A DNA stretch of 64,000 bases, taken from NCBI RefSeq assembly GCF_964204865.1, contig NC_135255.1:5423135-5487134 (forward strand). The letters run 5' to 3'. This document shows, piece after piece, positions 12,159-23,153 of this stretch (its first letter is position 1; every line of letters begins with the position of its first letter). Position numbers and translations under genes: made by a program. The stretch comes from Styela clava. Its lineage: Eukaryota; Chordata; Ascidiacea; Stolidobranchia; Styelidae. Under the pieces are notes generated by a model, which did not search any database, had not been told where the DNA came from, and saw only the letters and a list, made by a program, of their open reading frames with translations.

Positions 12159-14214
12159 TAGGGGTGGGCAAAATCGAATATTTTTTTCGAATCGAATAGT
12201 TCGAATATTTTTTACGAATACCGAATAGTCGAATAACGAATATTTTTTTTTGAATACAACAGGGGTCCGTCGGAGGTCGATACTCCCTTCGAAAATTAGA
12301 AGAAACTTTGAAAAGTCGACAACAAAGCGGTTTTTTATTTACTGGTTAAGTTCATTAAAATCGCTAATTGTTTTTGTCGCCGCGATCCTAAAGTTCGTAA
12401 TCTGTATTCCCGCCCGATTCATTTTTTTGAAAGTTTTGATTCTTGCGGGTCGGCGGACATTGAAGTTTTATATATTAGGTATACCCGTGCGTTGCCGTTG
12501 AAAATTTTTTAAAACTGTAAAAGTCGCCAATAACGCGTGCGATAGCATTTTGCTATAATCGCCGATTGTTATTATCAGTGTGACGTGGTATTTAGGCTGT
12601 AAACAACTTTATGTTCGTTTCAGTTTCTCTAAATCAAAAATTTTCCACAACGTTGTGCGACGTTAACGATGATAATTATTTTATTTTTGTACACACACGG
12701 AATTACGAATCCGGCGATAGTTTAATAATATAGGTTCATCGGCGGCGAGTTTCTGAGGACAACGCAAATTTTATGATTGAAAAGCGGAAATATAATATAC
12801 TGAAAATAAAACTTTAAACAATAGGAGTTTTATTGAGGCCTGCGACAGTTTAAAAACGCCTTTTTAGACATTGAAAATCGCAAAATTTCGTTTGCCTCAC
12901 GCACACATTATTTTTAATCGGCGTTTAGAAAACATATCTTCACTAAAATTGAAGCACTGTTATATTCAAGCAAAATTATTGTGCTAAAATAAATTTTAAT
13001 CTGAGATATTACAGCAGTTTTATGGATTTTTCGATGTTACAAGTCCTGAAAATAAAGAAATCAAAGCTTTATATGTTCGAGCAGTTTACCACACAGATTG
13101 CCGTGGTGTTTTAAAATTGTGAAGATTTTATTTTGTCGACTCAACCGCTGGTTAAATTGAAGACAACAATGAAGCAAGACATTTTAAATATGCCCTTATC
13201 GGCCACAAATTGATTACTTTGCACAACAGAAAACTTATTATTCATTGTAAAAGTCGGCTCTTTTCTAACAAGTGGCCTAATCGCGGCGATGAATATGTAT
13301 TTTTGATTAAACGATATACTTTATATGTATTTTCATTGTACGAAATGAAATTGTACTCTACGGGATTTTATATCAGTTATTGAGATTTTTCTAACGGCGA
13401 TAACGAAAATACGTATTAAAATTAAACACACCCGGCAGTTTAAACCATAATTTTATGTCCACAGATCGCCGTGGCATTTCAGAAAAGTAATGTTTTAATT
13501 TTGACCTAGGAAGAAGCAACCGCGAGACACGTTTGACATAATTAAATTAATATATAAAGACATTTTGGAATCCCGTAGGCCGTAGTTGTCATGATTGATC
13601 ATTTTACGCAACAGAAAAATCATGCTAATTTTGTAGCCATAAGTTTTGAGCTATTTTAAGGTTGCCGCTGACAAGTAGACCGAATGGTCATTTCGCGGTT
13701 ATCCCGTCATTCTGTACAAATATTTTTTTATTTTTCTTGTTTTCATTTTGTTATATTTTATCGCAATGACAAATAAAAAACGATTTGATTGATTGATTAT
13801 ACGCTGAAAAAACGTCTCGTTAACGAGCGCGTAATCGCGCTGACTGTTACAGAAGGCAATGAGAATTTCCGATTTTTTAAATACACCGTCATACGTTTAT
13901 AATTTACCAAACGTTCATAAATTTACGCAACGCTGGGGACCTATTTTACAAAATAAGGAAATGAAACGATACCTTAGGCGTGAAAAGAAAACAAATAACA
14001 TCATAACGCAAAGAAAATTTGTCGCTTTTGTATGTTAGCGAGCGCCGTTTGTGAACTCTCGCGCAATTCACGATTGATTTGGCGACGCGCGAATTTCGTG
14101 TTAAAGCAAAGCGGCGCAGGTCACGTGGTACCGGGTATTAGAATAGTAAAATGCCAATCGAATATTTTGATATTCGATTCGATATCCGTTATTCGAATAT
14201 TTTGCCCAGCCCTA
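12159..14214. mobile_element. Complete non-autonomous hAT family A element (2056 bp)
   Basis: The left end is taggggtgggcaaaatcgaa and the right end ttcgaatattttgcccagcc followed by cta. Both have AT-rich TTCGAATA subterminal repeats. A perfect 8-bp duplication, gttacgac, flanks it (12151-12158 and 14215-14222). The interior has no transposase. Part of it (about 13100-13260) is inverted relative to the homologous stretch in the family B element at 17760-18180, so the two families exchanged or share interior DNA. Confidence 0.85.
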
Positions 14215-14254
14215 GTTACGACCCATGCACCCCCAAGCCCCCCAAGTTTTTTCT

Positions 14255-14840
14255 AAATGTGGCGTGTTATTTAGGCTGTAAACACCCTCTAAGTCCGTGT
14301 CATGATAATTCCTTTTTGTTCCTACATGTAACTTGTGAATTCACTGAGAGTTATTATATGCTGTATTTCCAGGCGAATCGGTCTACTCATCATATAAGGG
14401 TTTTACATATAACCCCACAATAAGAAGGGAAGAAAATTCGGCTTCTGGAATGGTCGCAGCGTTTGCGCATTCGGTAAAATAGCTCATAATGACTTTTTCT
14501 ACCACATAATATTTAACCCATAATAACTGTCTTTTTTTTTAATTTAATTTCAACATAACTGGCAATCATGCCGGCCAAATAAAATCTGTCGTGGGCCATT
14601 CTAAAGCAAAACTTATGGTGTTTTCTGTTTTATTTTTAGTATTTTATAATGTCGCTTTTTAATCAGAAAAATTTTGTTTGCGTATTCACTTCTTTATTTA
14701 TCTTGGAATTTCATCGCCAATGATTATGTAATAACTCGTTTTCTCACAAATATGGTGTGCGACACAAAACATATGTCTTGACTCTTGAGAAATTGTGATT
14801 TAGGGGAAAATAAACACTGAAATAAAAGATGTTATGGCCT
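14255..14840. repeat. Interior fragment of the hAT A/B families
   Basis: It shares 'tatttaggctgtaaaca' with 12590 and a 'tttatttttagtatttt--a-tgtcgctttt-aatc' stretch with 18656 and 48820. Ends are missing. Confidence 0.5.
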
Positions 14841-15419
14841 AATGTTTATGGCGACGAAAACAATTGACGCTCTTCACAAAATGCAACGCACATGTGATAG
14901 TAACGGCAATTGCCCTTCAACTCATGATACATACAAAAATTCAAGCAACTTAAAATATGATAATGAAAGCGTTGATATTCCAGATACACAGAGCGAGAAA
15001 ACAAATTAATTTAAACTGGCCTGACGGGGAGGCAGTATTTTATGGTCCAAATTGAATAAGCAGACCCAAAATAATGAAAATTACCATCGTCGACCAATTA
15101 GACGCCGTCCCCCCTCCCAAATCAGGCCAAAAGTTGGTTTTAGAATCAAGGCGTATTCATAATTATCAGCGATGAGATGTTAAAGAAAAATAGAGGAGTC
15201 AATTCGCAAGCCGAATTTCCACATTGGAGAGGTATTATAAGATACTAAAATAAAACGGGAAACACTATAAACTTTGTTCTAGGAAACTCCAACAGTTGAA
15301 AAAAATGCCTTGTTATGTTGTTAATCTCATTATTTTTTTTTGCCTACAACATATTATTTACCGGTTGACTTTGAAAATTATGCAGTCACTAAAATAAATC
15401 CAAACGCAATCAATCTTGT
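14841..15419. other. Unassigned DNA
   Basis: No gene, RNA gene or element boundary recognised. Confidence 0.4.
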
Positions 15420-15955
15420 TCGCGATATACTTTATACATATTAAAAAATAACAACGGAAATTGATGAGACTTTTCTCCAGAACATGCTATGATATGGATC
15501 AAAATAAGATATAATTGGGCACTTTGCAATACATTTTTATGCCAGGTGACTGCCGCTGTGCATTTTGGAGTAGTTAAACCTTTCTTTTGTTGTAAAACGA
15601 CGTAATAATTCATAAATATCTGCAAGCTTCAGAATGTTGGTTTTGTTATAATTTACGTCAGATTTTTAATGGCCTTGTTCTGAAGTACATTGATTCTAAT
15701 ATGCAAAATTGCTGCATGCCCATGCTACAATTGCATATTGAATATACGTTTGAAAAAAGTGAGAAAAATATCATTTTAAGAGAAGCTTTATCAAGATAGT
15801 GTTGGAGTTTACCCAACATACCTGCAGTACAGGGAAGTTTGTTACGAATGTCATTAACATGGACATCCCAATGTAAACGATTATCTATATTTAGTCCAAG
15901 GGTATTTATCCCATTGATGTTAATAGAGATTGGCATCACTTGGGGGTGTTTTTTA
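15420..15955 (-). pseudogene. Non-LTR retrotransposon (LINE) reverse-transcriptase remnant
   Basis: The minus strand at 15658-15939 encodes a stretch with LGLNIDNRLHWDVHVNDI, then GMLGKLQHYL and LFSNVYSICN. This is the layout of the segment after the catalytic motifs in LINE reverse transcriptases: LGxxIDxxLxWxxHIxxI, then L..LR..L, then a Y/CN block. The catalytic YADD box would lie upstream, above 15955, and is not intact. Downstream codons to about 15420 are broken by stops. The CR1/L2/jockey-like clade cannot be settled from this piece. Confidence 0.7.
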
Positions 15956-17089
15956 GGGCATATGTTAACAATTTTAGACTTATATTATTAGTATCATCAA
16001 TAGTTTTTGTATTTGCTCGTTTTGTAGCCCGGGCCCATATTTTTAAACCAAACTCACTAACCGGGCCGTTATTCAAACCGGCCCTCATTCAAGCACGGGT
16101 GCTTGTTAATTAATATATTGTCATTTCCAGTTCTCAAGTATGATTTAAACGAGAATAACGAAAATTTTGACTTTTCCTATGCACCGCAGGTACAAATCCG
16201 CAAAAGAAGAAGTTTTTCGACGCTCTATCAATATTAAAACGACGCAATTGGACGTCGCGACGCCCAGTTCAAGAACCACTGTGTTACGTAATCATGCCAC
16301 TGTGTTACGTAATCATCATGCTATCTGTTATGTAATTGGACGCCTAAGCTTATCGCGACATAACCATGTATCAACACGGCACCAACCATGTTTTATGATT
16401 GACGAAGTTTGGCTCCCCACCTCCAAGTTATGGAAAGTGTCCGCTCCATAACTAACGCTTTTATTATGAAAATAAAATGAAATTTGAGATTGCACAATTT
16501 ACAATACATATAAAAATCGTTATGGCCTGAAAAATGATGTACTGAACAAAATAGATAATTTTATAAAATGAAAACACGATGGAAAAATGTCCGACATATA
16601 TTATTTTTTGATGATAGCCTTCGTCCAGAATTTCTGAAGTATCCATCATTTTATTCTGTCTTTTCTATTCAAAGTTCATAGATATGCATAACCATATTTG
16701 TTTTACGAGGCTTTTTCTTGAATAAATAAATCCTTATCCCTGTTTGTTAGATTTTCAGCAATAAGCCCCTTTGCGATGTTTCTAATATTTGCGGTTTTCA
16801 AGAATCTTGTTGCGCACTCTATGATTTGTGGACGATCATGAAGGGTGATTTTTGGGATTGGCTATTGGGAATCTGGAGCTATAGGAAAAGTCAATTGGTT
16901 GTATGTTGACTTTCGCTAGTTCAGTAATTCATAATATGTATGGCTTCAACTTCGGACAGTCATTTCCCTCACTTCCAAACCACAATGTACAGAGAGAAAA
17001 GGGTTTCCAATGTGAATGATGTAATCACATCAGTGTGTATAGATCAAACTTCTATCATACAGGCGTGAAGTAATTATTACCAAGAAGCA
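15956..17089. other. Unassigned DNA with a short tandem
   Basis: No gene is recognised. At about 16279-16315 a unit of about 21 bp containing 'ctgtgttacgtaatcat' is repeated. A 94-codon plus-strand frame covers it (16167-16451) but has no recognisable features. Confidence 0.4.
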
Positions 17090-17097
17090 GGGATGGC

Positions 17098-19045
17098 CAT
17101 TTCCGAATACTAAACTATTCCGAATACATTCTAAAATAATGTTTTCGAATCTGGAATTCCGAATACATTCTAAAATCGAAAATAACATATTTTTTTTTAG
17201 TTTTTTAGGAAATAAGCTTCAATAGAAATATCAGAATAAAGCCACAAACCAACAGTATATGTACACAAAGTAACTGATAGTTTATAGCTATCAATAAAAA
17301 TAATAGCAACTTGTGACACAGTCAGTTTATTAAAATTGTACACTTAGTACAAATGACCATAAGAGAGATAGCCAAGGAGTTGTCTGACGCTTTCTATCAA
17401 TGGTACCATGATATTACGATAATAGGCAAGTCTATTGACAAAAATACTACTTGTATTCAGATAATTGTGTATATTTTCTGAGAGTAATAAAATTCATTGG
17501 CAACTGAAGCAAGCAACAGGGATCGAATATCCATTATGCCTAGCTAGAGTATTCTACTACCTACCAGTATATTTGTATATTAATTTATGTTAAGCATATT
17601 GTTATTATGTGTAGCATATTGTTATGTCTGAAAATAGCAATAAGTTAGGATAGATGACCACCACTGCCAGGCGCGCAGCCACGATTTTCAAAATCGGAAA
17701 TTCCCATTGCCGTCCTCCTTGTTCCGTCTTTTCAGCGTATAATGATCATCTTGTCACAAAAAATAATCAATCCATGACAACTACGAGATTCTAAAATATC
17801 TTTATATATTAATTTTACGAGTCCAACGTAACTCGTGGTTGCTTCTTCATACGTCAAAATAAAAACATTGCTATTCAGTCCACGGCGATCTATGGTCTAA
17901 AAGTACGAGATAAACTGCCTGATGTATTTAATTTTAATACGTATTTTTGCAATCTTGCCAACTCGTTATCGCCTTAGAAAAATCTCAATAACTGATATAA
18001 AATTCAGTAAAGTACAACTTCATTTCATACAATAAATATACATATAAAGTTAAATACGAATATATATATTTTTTGTTGTGCAAAGTGATGAATTCGTGAC
18101 CGATATGAGCATATTTAAAATGTCTTTCTTTATTAATTTAATTGTTTTTCAATTTAACCTGCGGTTGCGTCGACAAAATAAAATCCTCTCCACTCTAATA
18201 TACCATGGCATTCGCGAACATAAAAATAAAAATGTGTGGTAAGCTGCCCGATTATATATTGTTTTGATCCGTATTTTGCGAATTCGGCAAATTTGAGATG
18301 TGTAACACTGACTCCGCTCAATCGAAATGCCGCCACTCCGATTATTTTTAAGAGAGTAAAATTTATTTCAGCATAATAAAAAATGATTGAATATACTTTA
18401 GATTAATTATATTATATACATTCTCACAACCCCGGAAAAAGTCGCGTTTCAAACCTTGTATCATGTTAACACGAAAATTTTCGACGGCAATTTAATTAAA
18501 GTAATGGATAATCAGGCAAATCCCGCCCTCAATTAGTGACGATATGTTTCTAAAAGCGGACCAAACATAATGTGTGTCAGAGGCACACAAATTTTGCGAT
18601 TTTCACTGCCGCATTTTAAACTGTCACGGGCCTCAATTAAAAGCTATTTTGTTTACGGTTTTATTTTCAGTATTTTAAATTGCCGCTTTTCAATCAAAAA
18701 AATTGTCGTTGTCTTTAGAAACTCGCCGCCGATGAACGTATTTACCGGATTCACAATTCCGTGTGAATACAAAAATGAAATAATTGTCATCGTTATCGTG
18801 GAACAAAATTTGTGGAAAATTTGCGTTTTAGAGAAAATAACACAAAGGAAAGGCGTTTACGCGTCCCGCAGATGAAACAATCGCGGGCAAGTTTCTATCG
18901 AGAATGTTTTCATTCAACGGAAACGTCTTGAAAGGGGCGTCGAAAATGTGTGACGTCACACAAATATCCGATATTCTTATGAACGCTAATTCCGATATTC
19001 GAATAACGTGATATTCGAATACTTTATTCGAATTGGCCATCCCTG
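17098..19045. mobile_element. Complete non-autonomous hAT family B element (1948 bp)
   Basis: The left end cagggatggccatttccgaa is inverted on the right (ttcgaattggccatccctg). A perfect 8-bp duplication, ccaagaag, lies at 17090-17097 and 19046-19053. Interior blocks such as 'aacctgcggttgcgtcgaca' are shared with 48190-48260 and, inverted, with family A. No transposase is present. Short frames across the right half are not supported as genes. Confidence 0.85.
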
Positions 19046-19154
19046 CCAAGAAGATACAATCAGGCATGACCAACCAAAACAATTTTTTGTCATTTTGGCT
19101 TGCATTGGAGACCTTAGGAATTAGCCTCAGGGGCATGTGATTAATAATCTAGAG

Positions 19155-19971
19155 CAGTGGTTCCCAAACTTTTTAGAGTTGCGACCCACTATTTATTACC
19201 ACAGCTTATGGTGACCCATTTAAATGTTTTATGACATAACACAGAACACAGCAATGGTTAATCATCGTAAAACTACCGTGTTTCCTCGAAAATAAGACCT
19301 GGCCTGAAAATAGGACCTAATTTGAATTTTAAAAATGATTTTAATTAAACCCTACCTTTAAAATGAATTTAAAATGTGTGGGAGAGGAAAGGTTCAATGA
19401 CCTGAGGTAAGGTGAAGATCGCACCACTATTCAAAATTGTGTGATGTCACAATCACAATTATGATATTTGTCACTTGATTTTTGTATAGGTAATACAGGA
19501 GGTAATATAGGAGTTCAAATAAAAACTACGGCTGTCGGTTTTTATATCATGTTTAAAAATCTCGTGATTTTCTACAACGTAATTCTATTTTTGATAAATG
19601 AACTCAAAAGACCTCTTTCAAAAAAAAAACATAGTGTTATTCTTCAAAAGAAAATAAATCTAAATCCTGTCTAAATTTCGGGGAAACACGGTAAGAAGTG
19701 CTGTACAGTGTACAAAACTGCTATGCGTAAAAAGCCCCACTGTCATTCTTTGTGTAGCAAATTTTTGTTTCTTCGAGAAGATCGTAAAAAGAAAACTTTG
19801 ACAGATTAGAATTCAAATTTATTTTGTTTTTTCGAAGATTTACGTATTCGAGTCGCCACCGATCCTAAAAACCAGTATAATAAATCAAAGCTTTCTACAT
19901 CTTTTCACGACCCACTAAGATTTCTTTTGCGACCCACCTATGGGTCGCGACCCATAGTTTGGGAATCGCTG
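19155..19971. mobile_element. Non-autonomous hAT element split by a MITE
   Basis: The ends cagtggttcccaaac and gtttgggaatcgctg are inverted, with subterminal 'gcgaccca' words on both sides. A perfect 8-bp duplication, atctagag, lies at 19147-19154 and 19972-19979. A 416-bp TA-flanked element (19276-19691) sits inside, so the original hAT element was about 400 bp. A reversed related copy forms the left part of 30075-31140. Confidence 0.85.
19276..19691. mobile_element. TA-flanked MITE nested in the hAT element
   Basis: It begins ccgtgtttcctcgaaaataa and ends tttcggggaaacacgg, with TA on each side. The ends match those of the 4345-5121 element, so both belong to one mariner-like non-autonomous family. 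Its position inside a complete hAT element shows it inserted later. Confidence 0.8.
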
Positions 19972-20049
19972 ATCTAGAGTCATCAACCACATGACACAGG
20001 GAATCAAATTATTGATGGGCCGATCCAAAAGGGTTTTAACGATGATCGG

Positions 20050-20212
20050 TGTAGGTGAATTCTCGCGCAAGTCACGATTGATTTAGAGACGATCGAGTCT
20101 GGATTATCAAGCAAAACGGTGCGGGTCGCGTGGTATTCGATATTCGAATAGTAAAATGTCATTCGAATAATTTAATATTCGATTCGCTATTCGAATATTT
20201 TGCCCAGCCCTA
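20050..20212 (+). repeat. Right-end fragment of hAT family A
   Basis: The segment ends in 'tattcgaatattttgcccag' plus 'cccta'. It matches the right ends at 14080-14214 and 22660-22794, including 'tcacgattgattt' and 'ggtattcgatattcgaatag'. The left part is missing. Confidence 0.65.
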
Positions 20213-20220
20213 CGTGTGAC

Positions 20221-20900
20221 TAGGGATGTCCTCATTCTTTTCATTTAGCATTGTATTCGAATAGTTCAATCCGATTTCGGTTAATCATAATTTAGAAAGT
20301 GTGCAAAACTTTTGATGGCGGCTGTTCGATTTCTTTTGTCAGGGGGAGTAGTTCAAAATCGGAATCAGAAATTGCCATGCAATGGCTTCTGTAACAGTCA
20401 CCGCGAACAAGCCACTTTTGAAAACAGCCAACTTTTTCAGGGGATAATGATTTGCAAGATATTCAATTTGTGACTAGTATGAGCATTTAAAATGTCGTTC
20501 CATATCAATTGTGTTCAATGTAACTAACAGTGTTTGTGTCGACTTACAAAAAAATAAAAGCACCTCTACTTTAAAATATCACAGCAATCTGCACATAAGA
20601 AATGCTGCAGTAAACTGATCTAGTTTTGAATCATATTTTTGCGATCATGCATAGTCGATACTCTCTTATTTCAAGCTGTCTCTGCAGGAAAAATCCCAAG
20701 ATTGACGATTAAACTAGGAGTAAAATTGATTTTAGTGCAATAAAATATTGATACTTCTTTGTTCTAAATTTGTATTTGGTTTGATTGTAAATTATGCTGG
20801 CATGCTTAGGGGGCAGTTCTATTGTAATTTTGAGAATAATTTCTTGTAAAATTCTTAAATTACAGAATTACGATCAGATTAGGTTCAAAGGACACATGAC
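20221..20900 (+). repeat. Diverged hAT family B-like fragment
   Basis: It begins with an end-like 'tagggatgtcctcattc'. It then follows the family B interior ('gtgactagtatgagcattta', 'gtgtcgacttacaaaa', 'gctgcagtaaactg'). It is strongly diverged and no right end was found. Confidence 0.5.
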
Positions 20901-21207
20901 ACAGATATGAGGCAAACTGATGATAGCTTTTATCAAAAATCAGTAGAGGATTAGAGTCGCAAACATAGTTCATCTTCAAGTTAATCAGGATCTGATAGCA
21001 GGTTTGTATGAAATTGTTGTTTGTTGAATTGTACCTCAATGATTATTTTAATTTCTAGAGCTTTTTAATTTTGTTTCAGTAACCAAAAATAGGCCCGAAA
21101 TATCTGGCGATCATCTCAAGCAGCTACAGCACCTTGTATTTTCAACGATGCCGACCCGCTTTGACAAACTTAATAGAAATCAAAGCCAAATTAAATGGCT
21201 ATTAGTC

Positions 21208-22894
21208 TAGGGTGGGAGAAATCAAATATTTTTTTAAAAATTGAATGATTTGAATATTTTTAACGAATACCGAAGAGTAGAATAATGAATACTTTTTATA
21301 CATAACAGGGATCCTGAACGTCGGAGGTCGATACTACATTTGGAAATTAATAGAAACATTGAAAAGTCGGCAATAAAGCGTTTTTTACTGGTTAATGGTT
21401 AATTTCATCATAATCGCTGATTGTCTTTGTCATCGCGATCGTTTCGGCGGCGATATCCTGAAGTTGGTATTCTGCATTCCCGCCCTTTTTCGTTTTTTGT
21501 AAGAATAAGGGGTCGCCGGATATCGGAGTTTCATATTTCTAGTATACCCTTGCGTTCACATCAGCGACAGCTGTTGAATACATTTAGGGCTGATTTCAAA
21601 ACCAAATTAATTTTATTCTGAGTTCTATCCTCTGCCTTGGATTTGGTCTTCCTTATCACCGTTTATAAATTAACTGTACCTGTTTAAAGTGAACGGTAAT
21701 CGAGATGCATGATTAAAATGATAATTGAGTTTCTCATGCTTTTCTATGGTGTTCTGTTATTTTAGTATTAGATAGATGAACCTAGCAAATTTACGATTAC
21801 GTGAATCCTGAATGTTGATTAAAAATAGCGATTAAATAAATTGGCAATATAGGCATTTCTGGGCCTTTGTGCCTGATAGAGGGTCAGACGCTAATTATAA
21901 CTAATTCCTTCAAGTTTTTTTTCAACAAAACAACACCCCGATGGTTATTATAGCTAAATTACATACTGAGTAATGCTCAATTTTCTTAACGGAATTTGCA
22001 AATTCATCGCTTCACTTGATGATTTTGATTATGTCATGCCTCAAGGCTTAATTATTACTGCCAAAATGCTTCAAAATTTAACAATTGTTATCATTTTCGT
22101 TGATAATAGACGCACCAATTTGTGAACGGGTCAGTGTGCATTGTTACAATGAAATTCACGATTGATTTTACATTCTTCTCTTGGATCAACGGCCATGCAT
22201 GGTCGAGTAAAATGTTCACATATTCGAAACATTACTTGGCCAAGGCTGGAAGGGATCACTAAAGAGCTAATACAAAGTGCTTGAAGGTAGAAGGAAAGGT
22301 TTTGGAAAAACTTTGGTTATTTTTAAATCCATTCTATTTATATAACTAGAGTTTTCTAACGACCTAAAATTGCCTTTTTTACAATGAAACGCCGAAAAGT
22401 CATTTTAACATTTAATTTTAATCAACTTTATGTTCGGTAATGCAAGAAATGGCTAATGACATGTCACCAAGCATGCGGAGTTCAAAATTTGGGAAATTTT
22501 TAAATACTTAATCTGGTTTGACGTTTCTAAATTTACGGAACGGTCGATACGTTTACGCAAAATATGGAATTTTAAACGATACGTTAGTTAAGTGTAAAGA
22601 TAAGCACATAATGCAAAGACAACGACTTTTCAAACTTGTCTTTTTTTCTGATAGAGAACGCACAATTCACGATTGAGTTGGAGACGGGCGAGTTCGGTGT
22701 CCAAGCAGAGCGGCGCAGGTCACATAGTACCGGATATTCGAATAGTAAAATGCCATTCGAATATTTTATTATTCAAATATTTTGCCCAGCCCTGGTTGAT
22801 ACGTGTGTTGTTGTTACGATGACTTGGTATTTTAAATACGCCATTCGAATATTTTATCATTCGATTCCTTATTCGAATACTTTGCCCAGCCTTA
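21208..22894 (+). mobile_element. hAT family A element with a duplicated right end
   Basis: The left end 'tagggtgggagaaatcaaat' and the interior match family A. The right-terminal motif occurs twice, at about 22794 ('ttttgcccagccctg') and about 22894 ('actttgcccagccttag'). Each copy is followed by 'acgtgtgttgttgttacga' and 'tggtattttaaatacgc'. This indicates a tandem duplication of roughly 100 bp across the right end. No matching 8-bp duplication was found. Confidence 0.6.
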
Positions 22895-22979
22895 GTTGTA
22901 ACGTGTGTTGTTGTTACGATGACTTGGTATTTTAAATACGCGCTTAATAAAGTTTGTTGCCATTTTACCTTGCGTTGTT

Positions 22980-23050
22980 TGTGTGTGGCTCTTCATAACT
23001 TTGAGGTTTGAAATGCGGCTCTGGGACTAAAAAAGTTTGAGAACCACTGG
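22980..23050. repeat. Solitary hAT-type end
   Basis: The sequence 'gtttgagaaccactg' preceded by 'gcggctctgggac' looks like one terminus of a CAGTGGTTCTCAAAC-type hAT element. No partner end was located. Confidence 0.45.
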
Positions 23051-23153
23051 CATTGACGTTTATAGATACAATCTTGAAATTCCATGATTTTAACAAATCT
23101 CATTCCCAACATCTTGGTTAGGAAAGGGGTCCAAATTTTGGGATCCGAGCCCC

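Noticed and set aside
16167..16451. 94-codon frame
   Set aside because: No family resemblance; it contains a simple tandem repeat and has no splice or start context of note.
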